Below, piece by piece: positions 17,486 through 25,984 of a DNA stretch of 64,000 nucleotides. Position 1 is the stretch's first letter; the number at the start of each line of letters is the position of its first letter. A program made the translations under genes and the position numbers. The notes under the pieces are model-generated. The model made no database searches, had not been told where the DNA came from, and saw only the letters and a list, made by a program, of their open reading frames with translations. The DNA is from Saccharothrix tamanrassetensis (GTDB lineage: Bacteria; Actinomycetota; Actinomycetes; Mycobacteriales; Pseudonocardiaceae), in contig NZ_JACHJN010000004.1 in NCBI RefSeq assembly GCF_014203665.1, forward strand, positions 558,001-622,000. Direction: 5' to 3'.

Positions 17486-17500
17486 ATACATCGGATGTAT
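17486..17500. promoter_or_regulatory. Palindrome upstream of the subtilase gene
   Basis: ATACATCGGATGTAT has 7-bp arms around a single base. It lies 210 bp before the protease start in a 437-bp intergenic stretch that is otherwise featureless apart from TTGACG (17531), a possible -35 box. A candidate operator; the regulator is unknown. Confidence 0.4.
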
Positions 17501-17709
17501 AGCCCGGCTGGTCGCAACTTCTCTCCAGGCTTGACGGTTATTGATCCGATGCATTGGCGGGTCGATACCCTGAGCGACCAAATGCACGCACAGCGTCGCC
17601 GCACCGGCCGACCCGTCGACCGGGTGTCGTCGCCACCGCTCAAGGCCACTGCGACCAGCTCCGACGCGCTCACACCCGTTCGGCGCGAACCGGTCGAGGA
17701 AAGGTTCCG

Positions 17710-20700
17710 ATGAGAGATCACCGTGCGGTGTGGGCATCCGCCGCCACCACCGCCGCACTGCTCGCCTCGCTCACCACGGCGGGCGTGGCCGACGCCGACG
17801 AGCCGCTCGCCGAGCCGTTGCCGCCCTCCCGCGCCAAGGTCGCCAAGACCGGGTCGTCGGAGCGCGTCGGCGCCACCCTCGCCCAGGCGCACGGCCCGGT
17901 CACCGCGTTCGTCGAACTGGCCGCGACACCCGCCGCCGAGGCGGCCACCACCGAGAGATCCCGCGGCGGCGATCCCGCGCAGGCCGCGCGGGCGTCCCGG
18001 CAGCGCACCGACGACACCGCCACCCGCGTGCTGGACGTGCTGCGCGGCAAGGACGCCGCCTCCCGGCAGGTCGCCAGGACGACCAACGCGGTGGCCGGTC
18101 TCGTGGTCACCGCCGACGCGGCCAAGGTGCGGGAGCTGACCGCGCTGCCCGAGGTGAGGACGGTCCGGCTGTCCGTGCCGAAGGTCGTGCAGAACGCCGG
18201 CGCCGTGCAGCTGACCAAGGCCGCGCAGGTGTGGCGGCAGACCGGCCGCTACGGCGAGGGGATGCGCATCGGCATCGTCGACACCGGCATCGACTACACG
18301 CACGCCGACTTCGGCGGCCCCGGCACGCCCGCCGCGTACGACGCGGTGGACCGCACCGCCGCGTGGACGCCGACCGCGAAAGTCGTCGGCGGGTACGACT
18401 TCGTGGGCGACGACTACGACGCGAACCACTCGGGCAAGTCCACCCCCGCGCCGGACCCGAACCCGATCGACTGCCTGAGCCACGGCACGCACGTCGCGGG
18501 CTCGGCTGCCGGCTACGGCGAGAACGCCGACGGCAGCACGTTCACCGGCGACTACCGGACGCTGACCGACGAGCAGCTGACCAGGATGAAGATCGGGCCC
18601 GGCTCCGCGCCCAAGGCGTCGCTGTACGCGCTGAAGGTGTTCGGCTGCCGGGGTGCCACCAACGTCGTCGCGCAGGCGCTGGACTGGGCGCTCGACCCGA
18701 ACGGCGACGGCGACTTCGGCGACCACTTGGACGTGGTGAACCTGTCGCTGGGTGCCGACTTCGGCGCGCCGGACGACCCCGATTCGCTGTTCGTGCGCAA
18801 GCTGGTCGAGCACGGCGTGCTGGTGGTGGCGTCGGCAGGCAACGGCGGCGACTTCTACGACGTGGGCGGCTCGCCCGCGAACACGCCGGAAGCGCTGGCC
18901 GTGGCCAACACGCGGGACGCGTTCGCGATCCTGGACGGCGTGACCGTGCCCGGCGCGGGCGACCTGCCCGGCCAGTACAGCCAGAACTTCAAGGGCTACG
19001 ACGCGCTGGACCTGACCGCTCCCGTGGTGTCCCTCGCCGACCCGGCCAACCTGGACGGCTGCGACCCGGTCTCGGAGGACCTCAAGGGCAAGTTCGTCTG
19101 GCTGGAGTGGGACGACGACGACTCGACCCGCCGGTGCGGCTCGGGCGGGCGGACCGACAACGCGGAGGCAGCCGGTGCGGCCGGCGCGTTCCTGACGTCC
19201 ACCAAGGACAACTTCTCGGCCGCCATCGCCGGGAACGCGGCCATCCCGGTCTTCCAGTTCACCCGCGCCGTCACCGCGCAGCTCCGCCCGGCCCTCACCG
19301 CCGGCACGCTGCAGCTGACGATGACCGGCAGGCTGCGCAACACGGTGCCGAGCAACACGCCGCAGCTGGCCGACACCATCACGCCCTCCTCGTCCCGCGG
19401 CGCGCGTGGCGCGATCGCGGCCAAGCCCGACGTGGCGGCCCCCGGCGACACGATCATGTCGGCGGACGTGGGCACCGGCACCGGCGGCGCGAGCAAGGGC
19501 GGCACGTCGATGTCCGCGCCGCACGTGGCGGGCATCGGAGCGCTGGTCCGCGAGGCGCACCCGGACTGGACGGTGGAGGAGGTCAAGGCCGCGGTGATGA
19601 ACACCGCCGGTGGTGACGTGAAGTCGGGCGACGACAACACCACCGGCCTGCCGGAAGCCCCGATGCGGGTGGGTGCGGGCCGGGTGGACGCGCTGTCCGC
19701 CCTGGACACGGAGCTGCTGGCCATGGTGGAGGACGACCCCGGCTCGGTCGGCGTGTCCTTCGGCCCCGTGGAGGCGGCCCGCGTGCTGTGGCGGGAGAAG
19801 AGGGTCAAGGTCGTCAACAAGGGCGGGACGGACCGGTCGGTCGACGTCTCCTACCAGGCCACGACGACCGTGCCCGGCGCGCGGTTCGAGGTCTGGCCGA
19901 ACGCGGTGCACGTCAGGGCCGGCCGTACCGCCGAGGTGCGGGTGAAGCTCGTCGTGTCGCCGGACGAACTGCGCAAGGTGGCCGACCCGACGGTGGTCAA
20001 GCAACAGCAGGACGTGGCCCGCCAGTTCCTCGCCGAGGCTTCCGGGCTCGTGCTGCTGAAGGACGGCGCGAAGACCTACCGGGTTCCGGTCTACGCGGCG
20101 CCCAAGCCGGTGGCGGACATCGAGGCGGGCGCGGCCTCGTTCCGGCGTGACGAGGTCGCTTCCGTGCGGCTGCACGGCCGGTCCCTCGACCAGGGCTCGG
20201 GTGACCAGGCGTACCGCTCGCTGATCAGCGCGTTCGAGCTCCAGGGCACGTCCGGGCAGCTGCCGGACTGCACGGACGACGTGGAGACCGACTGCGCCGT
20301 GAACGAGTCGGCGAAGGGCGGCGACCTGCGCTACGTGGGCGCGGCGTCCACCGCGCCGGTCGACAAGTCGGACGGCGCGCTGCTCGCGTTCGGCGTCGTG
20401 ACCTGGCGGAACTGGGCGACGCTGGGCGGCAGTGCCACCCCGGAGATCCGCATCGACACGACCGGTGACGGCAAGCCCGACTACCGCGTGCGGGCCATCA
20501 AGCAGCTCGACGCCAACGGCAGCGTGATCGCCGACGTCTGGCTCGCCCGGACCGTGCGGCTGGCCGACGACGAGGTGGTGGACGAGCAGCCGCTCAACGG
20601 GCAGTTCGGCGAGGTCGACACCAACCTGATGGACAGCAACGTGGTCGTCCTGCCGGTGACCTTGAAGGCGCTCGGCATCGACCCCACCGCCGCGTCCTTC

Positions 20701-20988
20701 CGGCTGTCGTACACGGCGGACACGGCGGGGGCGTACCCCGCGCCGGGCAACCAGGACGGTTTCGTCGACAAGATCGACACCCCGATGTCCTTCGACCCGT
20801 TGAAGCCCGGCTACTCGGTCCGGGCGGGCGACACGGCGGCGCTGTCCTACGTGGTCAGGTCCGGCACCCGGCTGGACGTGCACCGGGACCAGGAGTCCCT
20901 GGTAGCGAACAAGTCCGACGGCCTTCTCCTGCTGCACCACCACAACGGCACCGAGAAACGGGCCGAGGTGGTCAAGCCACGCGGCTGA
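17710..20988 (+). CDS. Secreted subtilisin-like serine protease (S8) with C-terminal Fn3-like region
   Basis: A 1092-aa exported protease. The signal peptide ends near residue 30 (GVADADEP). A propeptide (about 55-170) contains the I9-type inhibitor pattern. The catalytic triad is Asp191 (GIVDTGIDYTHADFGG), His258 (SHGTHVAGSAAGY) and Ser600 (GGTSMSAPHVAG). A long insert between His and Ser has the look of a PA domain. After about residue 670 the chain is beta-rich (Fn3-like), with no cell-wall anchor. ATG 17710 has GAGGAAAGG upstream. It likely degrades extracellular proteins; typical of saprophytic actinomycetes. Confidence 0.93.
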   Translation: MRDHRAVWASAATTAALLASLTTAGVADADEPLAEPLPPSRAKVAKTGSSERVGATLAQAHGPVTAFVELAATPAAEAATTERSRGGDPAQAARASRQRTDDTATRVLDVLRGKDAASRQVARTTNAVAGLVVTADAAKVRELTALPEVRTVRLSVPKVVQNAGAVQLTKAAQVWRQTGRYGEGMRIGIVDTGIDYTHADFGGPGTPAAYDAVDRTAAWTPTAKVVGGYDFVGDDYDANHSGKSTPAPDPNPIDCLSHGTHVAGSAAGYGENADGSTFTGDYRTLTDEQLTRMKIGPGSAPKASLYALKVFGCRGATNVVAQALDWALDPNGDGDFGDHLDVVNLSLGADFGAPDDPDSLFVRKLVEHGVLVVASAGNGGDFYDVGGSPANTPEALAVANTRDAFAILDGVTVPGAGDLPGQYSQNFKGYDALDLTAPVVSLADPANLDGCDPVSEDLKGKFVWLEWDDDDSTRRCGSGGRTDNAEAAGAAGAFLTSTKDNFSAAIAGNAAIPVFQFTRAVTAQLRPALTAGTLQLTMTGRLRNTVPSNTPQLADTITPSSSRGARGAIAAKPDVAAPGDTIMSADVGTGTGGASKGGTSMSAPHVAGIGALVREAHPDWTVEEVKAAVMNTAGGDVKSGDDNTTGLPEAPMRVGAGRVDALSALDTELLAMVEDDPGSVGVSFGPVEAARVLWREKRVKVVNKGGTDRSVDVSYQATTTVPGARFEVWPNAVHVRAGRTAEVRVKLVVSPDELRKVADPTVVKQQQDVARQFLAEASGLVLLKDGAKTYRVPVYAAPKPVADIEAGAASFRRDEVASVRLHGRSLDQGSGDQAYRSLISAFELQGTSGQLPDCTDDVETDCAVNESAKGGDLRYVGAASTAPVDKSDGALLAFGVVTWRNWATLGGSATPEIRIDTTGDGKPDYRVRAIKQLDANGSVIADVWLARTVRLADDEVVDEQPLNGQFGEVDTNLMDSNVVVLPVTLKALGIDPTAASFRLSYTADTAGAYPAPGNQDGFVDKIDTPMSFDPLKPGYSVRAGDTAALSYVVRSGTRLDVHRDQESLVANKSDGLLLLHHHNGTEKRAEVVKPRG

Positions 20989-20999
20989 CCACCGTTCGC

Positions 21000-21036
21000 G
21001 AGGCCCGGCACAACCCTTCCGGGTGTGCCGGGCCTC
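21000..21036. terminator. Terminator after the subtilase gene
   Basis: A 13-bp perfect stem (21000-21012 with 21024-21036) and an 11-nt loop, starting 12 bp after the stop codon and ending 25 bp before the kinase start. Confidence 0.8.
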
Positions 21037-21061
21037 CGGCTTTCGGGCCATACTCGGTCGA

Positions 21062-21994
21062 ATGGGCTTCGTGGTCGGACTGGACGCAGGCGGCACTTCA
21101 ACCAGGGCGCTGGTGCTCGACCTGGACGGGACACGCCTGGGCGAGGGCGTCGCCGGCGGCGCGAACCCCAACTCCCACCCGCCCGAGGAAGCCGCCACCC
21201 ACATCAACCAGGCCTTGGCGGCGGCCCTGGAAGGCCTGGACACCACCAAGGTCGAATCCGGCGTCCTGGGCATGGCCGGCTCCAGCAAGGTGCTGGCCGA
21301 CCCGTCGGTGTCGGCACTGTTCGAGGCAGCCTGGACGGGCGCGGGCCTGCGCTGCCCCATGCGCGTGATCACCGACTGCGAAGCCGCGTTCGCCGCCGGC
21401 TCGGCCTCCCCCGACGGCACCGTCCTGGTGGCGGGCACCGGTTCCATCGCGGCCCGGATCACCGGCCACCAGCTCACCGCCACCTACGGCGGCTACGGCT
21501 GGCTGCTGGGTGACGAGGGCTCGGCGTTCTGGCTCGGCAGGGAAGCCGTCAGGGCAACCCTCAAGGCGCTGGAGACCGACGCCTTCGACGCCCTCACCAC
21601 AGCGGTCCTGAACCGGGCCGAAATCCCCCCGACCCCGGCCCGGGAAGCCTGGCGCCACCTCATCACCAAGACGAACCAAGCGCGCCCCATCGACCTGGCG
21701 CACTACGCCCCCCTGGTCACCGCCCACGCCACAGCCAGGTCGGCCCAAGCCATCATCACGACTGCCGTGACCACGCTCGCCGACCTGGCCCTCTCCGACC
21801 GACGGCCCACCGACGAAACACCCATCGTCCTGGTGGGCAGCCTCGTCCACGCCCACCCCCTGGGCGCCCACCTCCGCGCCGAACTGGCCACCCGCACCCA
21901 AGCCCCGGTCCACCTCGCCACCGAAGGCGCAGCCGGCGCAGCCTGGCTAGCCGCCGTGGAAGTACTGGGCGACACCGCTCCGCGCCCTGCCTGA
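21062..21994 (+). CDS. BadF/BadG-type ATPase, probable N-acetylglucosamine kinase
   Basis: A 310-aa ASKHA-fold protein. The phosphate-1 loop is GLDAGGTSTRALVLD at the N-terminus, the phosphate-2/connect region is VAGTGSIAARI, and the WLLGDEGSAFWLG segment is typical of the NAGK-like branch that phosphorylates GlcNAc or muramic-type sugars with ATP. It stands alone behind a terminator, so the sugar link is by family. A second, diverged member of the family is in the operon at 29117. Confidence 0.8.
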   Translation: MGFVVGLDAGGTSTRALVLDLDGTRLGEGVAGGANPNSHPPEEAATHINQALAAALEGLDTTKVESGVLGMAGSSKVLADPSVSALFEAAWTGAGLRCPMRVITDCEAAFAAGSASPDGTVLVAGTGSIAARITGHQLTATYGGYGWLLGDEGSAFWLGREAVRATLKALETDAFDALTTAVLNRAEIPPTPAREAWRHLITKTNQARPIDLAHYAPLVTAHATARSAQAIITTAVTTLADLALSDRRPTDETPIVLVGSLVHAHPLGAHLRAELATRTQAPVHLATEGAAGAAWLAAVEVLGDTAPRPA

Positions 21995-22094
21995 TCCACC
22001 TCCGGCAGACCAAGCGCCACCACCCACTCGCAACCCCACCGCCCACTCGCAACCCCACCGCCCGCAGCGGTGCGCCAGCACACACCTCTATCCG

Positions 22095-22535
22095 CTGTGT
22101 GTCATCCCCGTATGGCCTGCGCGCAGCGAACCACCCTTGTTCGGGTAATGCAAGCACGCTTTTCGCTTGCATTACCCGAACAAGGGTGGTTTCCTTTGAC
22201 CAGGACATGCGGGGATGACACACAGCCTGCTTGCATCTTTTGAGCTTTGGCTTTTGGGGAGATCCTTGGCGGCCTGCCCGTCCGGCGAGGACGCTTTTCA
22301 TGCTTTGGCGCCACACGAATCTTTGTAGCAAGAGGATCTTCGTAGCAAGAGCTTTAAAAGCGACGCTCGCCGCTTGGCAGGCCTCCGGGGAGGAAAAACG
22401 GAAGGGCGTCGTGTTCTCCCCGCATGACCTGTCAAAGACAACCACCCTTGTCCTGGGGGTGCAAGCGAAGAGCGTGCTTGCACCCCCAGGACAAGCGCGG
22501 TAGCCCTCCGGGCAGGCCATACGGGGAGAACACGA
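22095..22535. repeat. Paired nested inverted-repeat element
   Basis: Two nested hairpins sit in a 614-bp gap without credible genes. The left one has a 16-bp outer stem (22095-22110/22210-22225) and a perfect 27-bp inner stem (22129-22155/22165-22191) with a 9-nt loop. The right one has a 14-bp outer stem (22409-22422/22522-22535) and a perfect 20-bp inner stem (22447-22466/22476-22495), also with a 9-nt loop. The right unit is an inverted relative of the left: 22105-22120 is the exact reverse complement of 22512-22527, and the loops are reverse complements apart from one base. Stem sequences differ between units while staying self-complementary. The 184 bp between them also hold inverted and direct repeats. 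Confidence 0.9.
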
Positions 22536-22608
22536 AGACATAGGTCTGTGCGGTGCACGGCTGAGCGGCAGCATCCGCGCGTTGACGGCAGTGCCACTCA
22601 AGCAGTGT

Positions 22609-23247
22609 CTAAGCAGGCACGCGAGGGTGTCGAAGCCCCGGGTGGTCCTTCGGCAGGCTTCGGCGCAGCAGCCACCAACTGACGGCAATGCAGGCAACCT
22701 GCAAAGGCCAGGTGAGAGCGGCCCGCATGAAACCCAGGACTACGACCTGACCGGCCATCCACAGCGCGCCGAAGACCAGCACGCGCAACACGTACTGGCC
22801 TACCCAAGGCCAGGACGCCACCCGATAGGCCCGCACCAGGTCGGGGTCCTGCCGCCAACGGAACTTCTGCCCGGTGACGAGTCCGACGACCACTCCCAAC
22901 AAAGGCCATCGAACCACGATGCTCGCCGTCCAGACGAGCGCACTGGCCGCGTTGAGGAATATCTGCAACAGGAAGAAGTCCTCGGCCCGGCCGGTCTGCA
23001 AAGCCACGTAGGCGGCCAACACCACGAGCGCGACGCTGACCACCACGGCCCGAGGCCGATCACCACGGAAGAGCCGCACACCGCCGATGACGGCCCCGCA
23101 CACCACGGCGGCCAACGCGCCCACCGAGATCGACTGCCCCGCCAGCACCCACCCGAGGGCGAACGCCAACGGCGGCAGGGAGGCGTCCAGCGCACCCCCG
23201 CGCCCACCCAACAACTGGGCCAGAGACTCCTGACGGGTGTCGGTCAT
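22609..23247 (-). CDS. DUF3159 family membrane protein
   Basis: A 212-aa integral membrane protein with about six transmembrane stretches. The family pattern is recognisable in the N-terminal LLGGRGGALDASLPPLAFALGW (split here from a longer block), the RPLLG/VVGLVTGQKFRWR segment and the C-terminal SWWLLRRSLP. DUF3159 proteins are common in actinobacteria and have no established role. Start ATG 23247. A short iron-box-like palindrome lies 15 bp upstream of it. Confidence 0.8.
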   Translation of the reverse strand: MTDTRQESLAQLLGGRGGALDASLPPLAFALGWVLAGQSISVGALAAVVCGAVIGGVRLFRGDRPRAVVVSVALVVLAAYVALQTGRAEDFFLLQIFLNAASALVWTASIVVRWPLLGVVVGLVTGQKFRWRQDPDLVRAYRVASWPWVGQYVLRVLVFGALWMAGQVVVLGFMRAALTWPLQVACIAVSWWLLRRSLPKDHPGLRHPRVPA

Positions 23248-23261
23248 GCTTCCAGGGTGCC

Positions 23262-23275
23262 TTAGGTAAACCTAA
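23262..23275. promoter_or_regulatory. TTAGGT-AA-ACCTAA palindrome
   Basis: TTAGGTAAACCTAA has 6-bp arms like the half-sites of IdeR/DmdR iron boxes, but the spacing between arms is shorter than in the 19-bp consensus. It lies in the leader or promoter of the DUF3159 gene. Weak evidence. Confidence 0.3.
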
Positions 23276-23372
23276 CCCAGGTAACGGACCCGTCTCGGAG
23301 CATTGACCAGCGGTGAGCACCGTCACTACGGTGGCCCGAAATCGTCTGGAAAGTTAACAGACAGGAGGACCG

Positions 23373-24569
23373 ATGCGAGCCGGTAGCCCACGACTGCTGC
23401 GCGAGATCAACGACCGTGCGGCGATCGAGGCGTTGCTGCGCAACGGTCCCCTCACCCGCTCCGAGCTGGAAGGCCTCATCGGCCTGTCCAAGCCCGCCAC
23501 CGCCCAGCTCCTCACCCGCCTGGAAACCGAAGGCACCGTCCTGCGCAACGGACTCCGAGGCGGCGGCCGAGGCCCGAGGGCCCAGCTCTGGACGGTCAAC
23601 GGCGCGCTGGCCCACGTCGCAGCCATCGACCTCGCCCCCGACACGGTCGACGTGGCGATAGCCGACATCTCCGGCACGCTGCTCACCGAGCACAGCGCCC
23701 CCATGCCGCGCACCGACGTGCTGGAGGCGTTCCACGGCGCGGTCACCAAAGCGGCGAACCAGGCGGGCCTCTCCCCCGAAGCGCTGCACCACGTCGTGGT
23801 CGGCTCGCCCGGTGCGGTCGATCCCGCCACCGGCAAGCTCAACTACGCGCCGCACATGCCGGGTTGGGAAGGCTTCGACATCCCCGGCAAGCTCCAAGAC
23901 CTCCTCGGCACCGCCGTCACCGTCGAGAACGACGTCAACCTGGTCGCCCTGGAGGAGATGGTCGCCGGCCGGGCCACGGACGTGAAGGACTTCGTCCTCC
24001 TCTGGCCCGCCGACGCGGTGGGCGCGGCGGTCGTGGTCAACGGCGTCCTCCTCCGGGGCGCCACCGGTGGCGCGGGCGAAATAGACGCGATGCAGGTCCC
24101 CGACCACGCGAACGCCGACACCGGCACGGACCGGACCGGCAGCCGCTACGGCGACCTGCTCGACAACACCGCCATCGTCAGACTCGCCCGCGCGCACGGG
24201 GTCTCCGCGCGCACGGGACAGGCCGCCGTGAGCAAAGCGCTCAGCGAAGGCACGTCCGGCCGGGAGTTCCTGGTCGACCTGGCCCGCCGGATCGCGACCG
24301 GCGCGGCCAACGTGATCTCGGTGCTCGACCCGGAACTCGTCCTGCTCTCCGGCGACATCGCGCAGGCGGGCGGCAGCACGCTCGCCGACCTGGTCGCCGC
24401 CGAGCTCCGCAAGCTGGTGGTGCCCCGCACCGCCGTCCAACTCGCCCTGGTGACCGGGAAACCGGTGCGTTCCGGCGCACTGCACTCCGCGCTGTCGGTC
24501 GTCAGGGAACAGGTGTTCGGCCTACCCGCCGCCACGACCGAACCCTTCCGCGGTCCACAGAACGTCTGA
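23373..24569 (+). CDS. ROK-family transcriptional regulator lacking the zinc motif
   Basis: A 398-aa protein with an N-terminal winged HTH (TRSELEGLIGLSKPATAQLL, about 28-47) and a ROK sugar-kinase-like domain (AAIDLAPDTVDVAIAD, VVGSPGAVD, VENDVNLVAL). The consensus zinc cluster CxCGxxGC after GGAGEI is absent: the segment reads GEIDAMQVPDHANADTG. It precedes the sugar operon starting at 24654 in the same direction and is probably its repressor, with the imported sugar or its phosphate as inducer. The ATG at 23373 has ACAGGAGGA upstream. Its last codons form one copy of a 13-bp direct repeat. Confidence 0.9.
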   Translation: MRAGSPRLLREINDRAAIEALLRNGPLTRSELEGLIGLSKPATAQLLTRLETEGTVLRNGLRGGGRGPRAQLWTVNGALAHVAAIDLAPDTVDVAIADISGTLLTEHSAPMPRTDVLEAFHGAVTKAANQAGLSPEALHHVVVGSPGAVDPATGKLNYAPHMPGWEGFDIPGKLQDLLGTAVTVENDVNLVALEEMVAGRATDVKDFVLLWPADAVGAAVVVNGVLLRGATGGAGEIDAMQVPDHANADTGTDRTGSRYGDLLDNTAIVRLARAHGVSARTGQAAVSKALSEGTSGREFLVDLARRIATGAANVISVLDPELVLLSGDIAQAGGSTLADLVAAELRKLVVPRTAVQLALVTGKPVRSGALHSALSVVREQVFGLPAATTEPFRGPQNV

Positions 24570-24600
24570 GAACAGATCATCTGCCATACAGAACGTCTGA
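24557..24600. promoter_or_regulatory. Two 13-bp direct repeats, candidate operator of the sugar operon
   Basis: ACAGAACGTCTGA occurs at 24557-24569 and 24588-24600, exactly 31 bp (about three helical turns) apart, so both copies face the same side of the DNA. The pair lies 54 bp before the binding-protein gene. GTCTG and CAGAC also flank the region just before the ROK gene (GTCTG at 23344, CAGAC at 23358), which would fit autoregulation. Inference from sequence. Confidence 0.5.
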
Positions 24601-24653
24601 CCACAAACGGACCGCACAACGTCCCCGTCCGCACGTTGAGAGAAGGAGAGCAC

Positions 24654-25982
24654 ATGCGCAAGATCCCCCGCGCAGCGTTGCTATGCGTGGCCGCCGCGGT
24701 ATCCCTGTCCGCCTGCGCGGCAGGCGCGGGCAAGACCGACCAGTCCGGTGGTCTGGCCGCCGCGCCCGGCAAAGACGACAAGTTCTCCCTGACCGTGTGG
24801 AGCAACTACTCCGCACGGGAGCAGGAAGAGGTCACCAAGGCGCTGCAGAGCTTCAAGAAGAAGTACCCGAACGCCGAGATCAAGCACGAGGGCAGCCAGG
24901 ACGACGACAAGATCACCGCGGGAATCCGCAGCGGCAACCCGCCGGACGTCGCGCTGTCGTTCACCACCGACAACATCGGCCAGTTCTGCTCCTCCGGCTC
25001 GTTCCAGGACCTCAAGCCCTACATCGACCGGGACAAGGTCGACCTCTCGCAGATCCCCGACGCGGTGCGCTCGTACACCGAGTACAAGGGCAACCGCTGC
25101 GCGATGCCGCTGCTCAGCGACGTGTACGGGCTGTACTACAACAAGGAGATGCTCGCCGCGGCCGGCATCAGCGCGCCGCCCAAGTCGACCGCCGAGCTGC
25201 TGGACTTCGCCAAGCGGACCACCAAGAAGGCGCCGGACGGCTCGATCGAGGTCGCGGGCTTCCTGCCCACCATGCTGTTCTACGCCAACCGCCCGCCGAT
25301 CTGGGCGCCGAACTTCGGCGCGAAGTGGGCCGGCCCGGACGGCAAGTCGTCGCTGGCCACGCCCGAGTGGGCGGAGATGCTGAAGTTCCAGAAGGAACTG
25401 GTGGACTTCTACGGTTTCGACGCCCTGGAGCGGTTCCGCGCCGGGCTCGGCCAGGAGTACTCCACCGACCACGCGTTCCACCAGCAGAAGATCGCCATGA
25501 TGATGGACGGCGAGTACCGGACCGCGTTCCTCAAGGACCAGGCCCCGAACGTCAAGTTCGGCACCGCGCCGTTCCCCACCATCAAGCCCGACCTGTACGG
25601 GATCGGGTTCACCACCGGCACCATCATGGGTGTGCCGAAGGGCGCGAAGAACCCCGGTGCGGCGTGGGAGCTGATCAAGCACATGTCGCTGGACACCGAC
25701 ACGATCGTCGGCCTGGCCAACGCGATCAAGAACATCCCGAACACCAAGGCGGCGCTGTCCGACCCGCGCCTGGAGGTGGACGAGAACTTCAAGACGTTCA
25801 TCGACCTCGCGCAGGGCGGCAAGCTCCAGGGCAACCCGGTGACGCCCATCGGTGACGCGCACATCAAGGCCATCGGCGACTTCGCCACGTCGTGGCAGGC
25901 GGGCAAGGTGCCCGACCTGATGGCCGGGTTGAAGGAAGTCGACAAGCAGATCGACGACCAGGTCGCGAAGAGCGGCAAGTAG
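24654..25982 (+). CDS. Sugar ABC transporter substrate-binding lipoprotein
   Basis: A 442-aa lipoprotein of the MalE-like extracellular solute-binding family. The signal peptide ends in LSAC with Cys21 lipidated. Binding-domain landmarks include FSLTVWSNYSA, DVYGLYYNKEMLAAAG and MMMDGEYRTAFL. ATG 24654 follows GAGAAGGAGAG. It opens a five-gene operon whose members overlap or nearly touch. The ligand is probably an oligosaccharide such as a beta-glucoside, judged from the GH4 gene downstream. Confidence 0.9.
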   Translation: MRKIPRAALLCVAAAVSLSACAAGAGKTDQSGGLAAAPGKDDKFSLTVWSNYSAREQEEVTKALQSFKKKYPNAEIKHEGSQDDDKITAGIRSGNPPDVALSFTTDNIGQFCSSGSFQDLKPYIDRDKVDLSQIPDAVRSYTEYKGNRCAMPLLSDVYGLYYNKEMLAAAGISAPPKSTAELLDFAKRTTKKAPDGSIEVAGFLPTMLFYANRPPIWAPNFGAKWAGPDGKSSLATPEWAEMLKFQKELVDFYGFDALERFRAGLGQEYSTDHAFHQQKIAMMMDGEYRTAFLKDQAPNVKFGTAPFPTIKPDLYGIGFTTGTIMGVPKGAKNPGAAWELIKHMSLDTDTIVGLANAIKNIPNTKAALSDPRLEVDENFKTFIDLAQGGKLQGNPVTPIGDAHIKAIGDFATSWQAGKVPDLMAGLKEVDKQIDDQVAKSGK

Positions 25983-25984
25983 TC

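Noticed and set aside
2950-17551. 12-bp word ATTGATCCGATG shared by the dasA upstream region (2950) and the subtilase upstream region (17540)
   Set aside because: Chance 12-bp matches are expected many times in 64 kb; no symmetry or further shared sequence supports a site.
17269-21483. 1404-codon open frame antisense to the subtilase gene
   Set aside because: Typical GC-driven antisense frame; the plus strand has a complete catalytic triad and signal peptide, and the antisense product is His/Arg/Gly-rich without motifs.
22095-22535. Integron attC sites or linear-chromosome telomere palindromes
   Set aside because: No integron core-site features or integrase; the stems are perfect, long and paired in opposite orientation, and the region is internal to ordinary genes.
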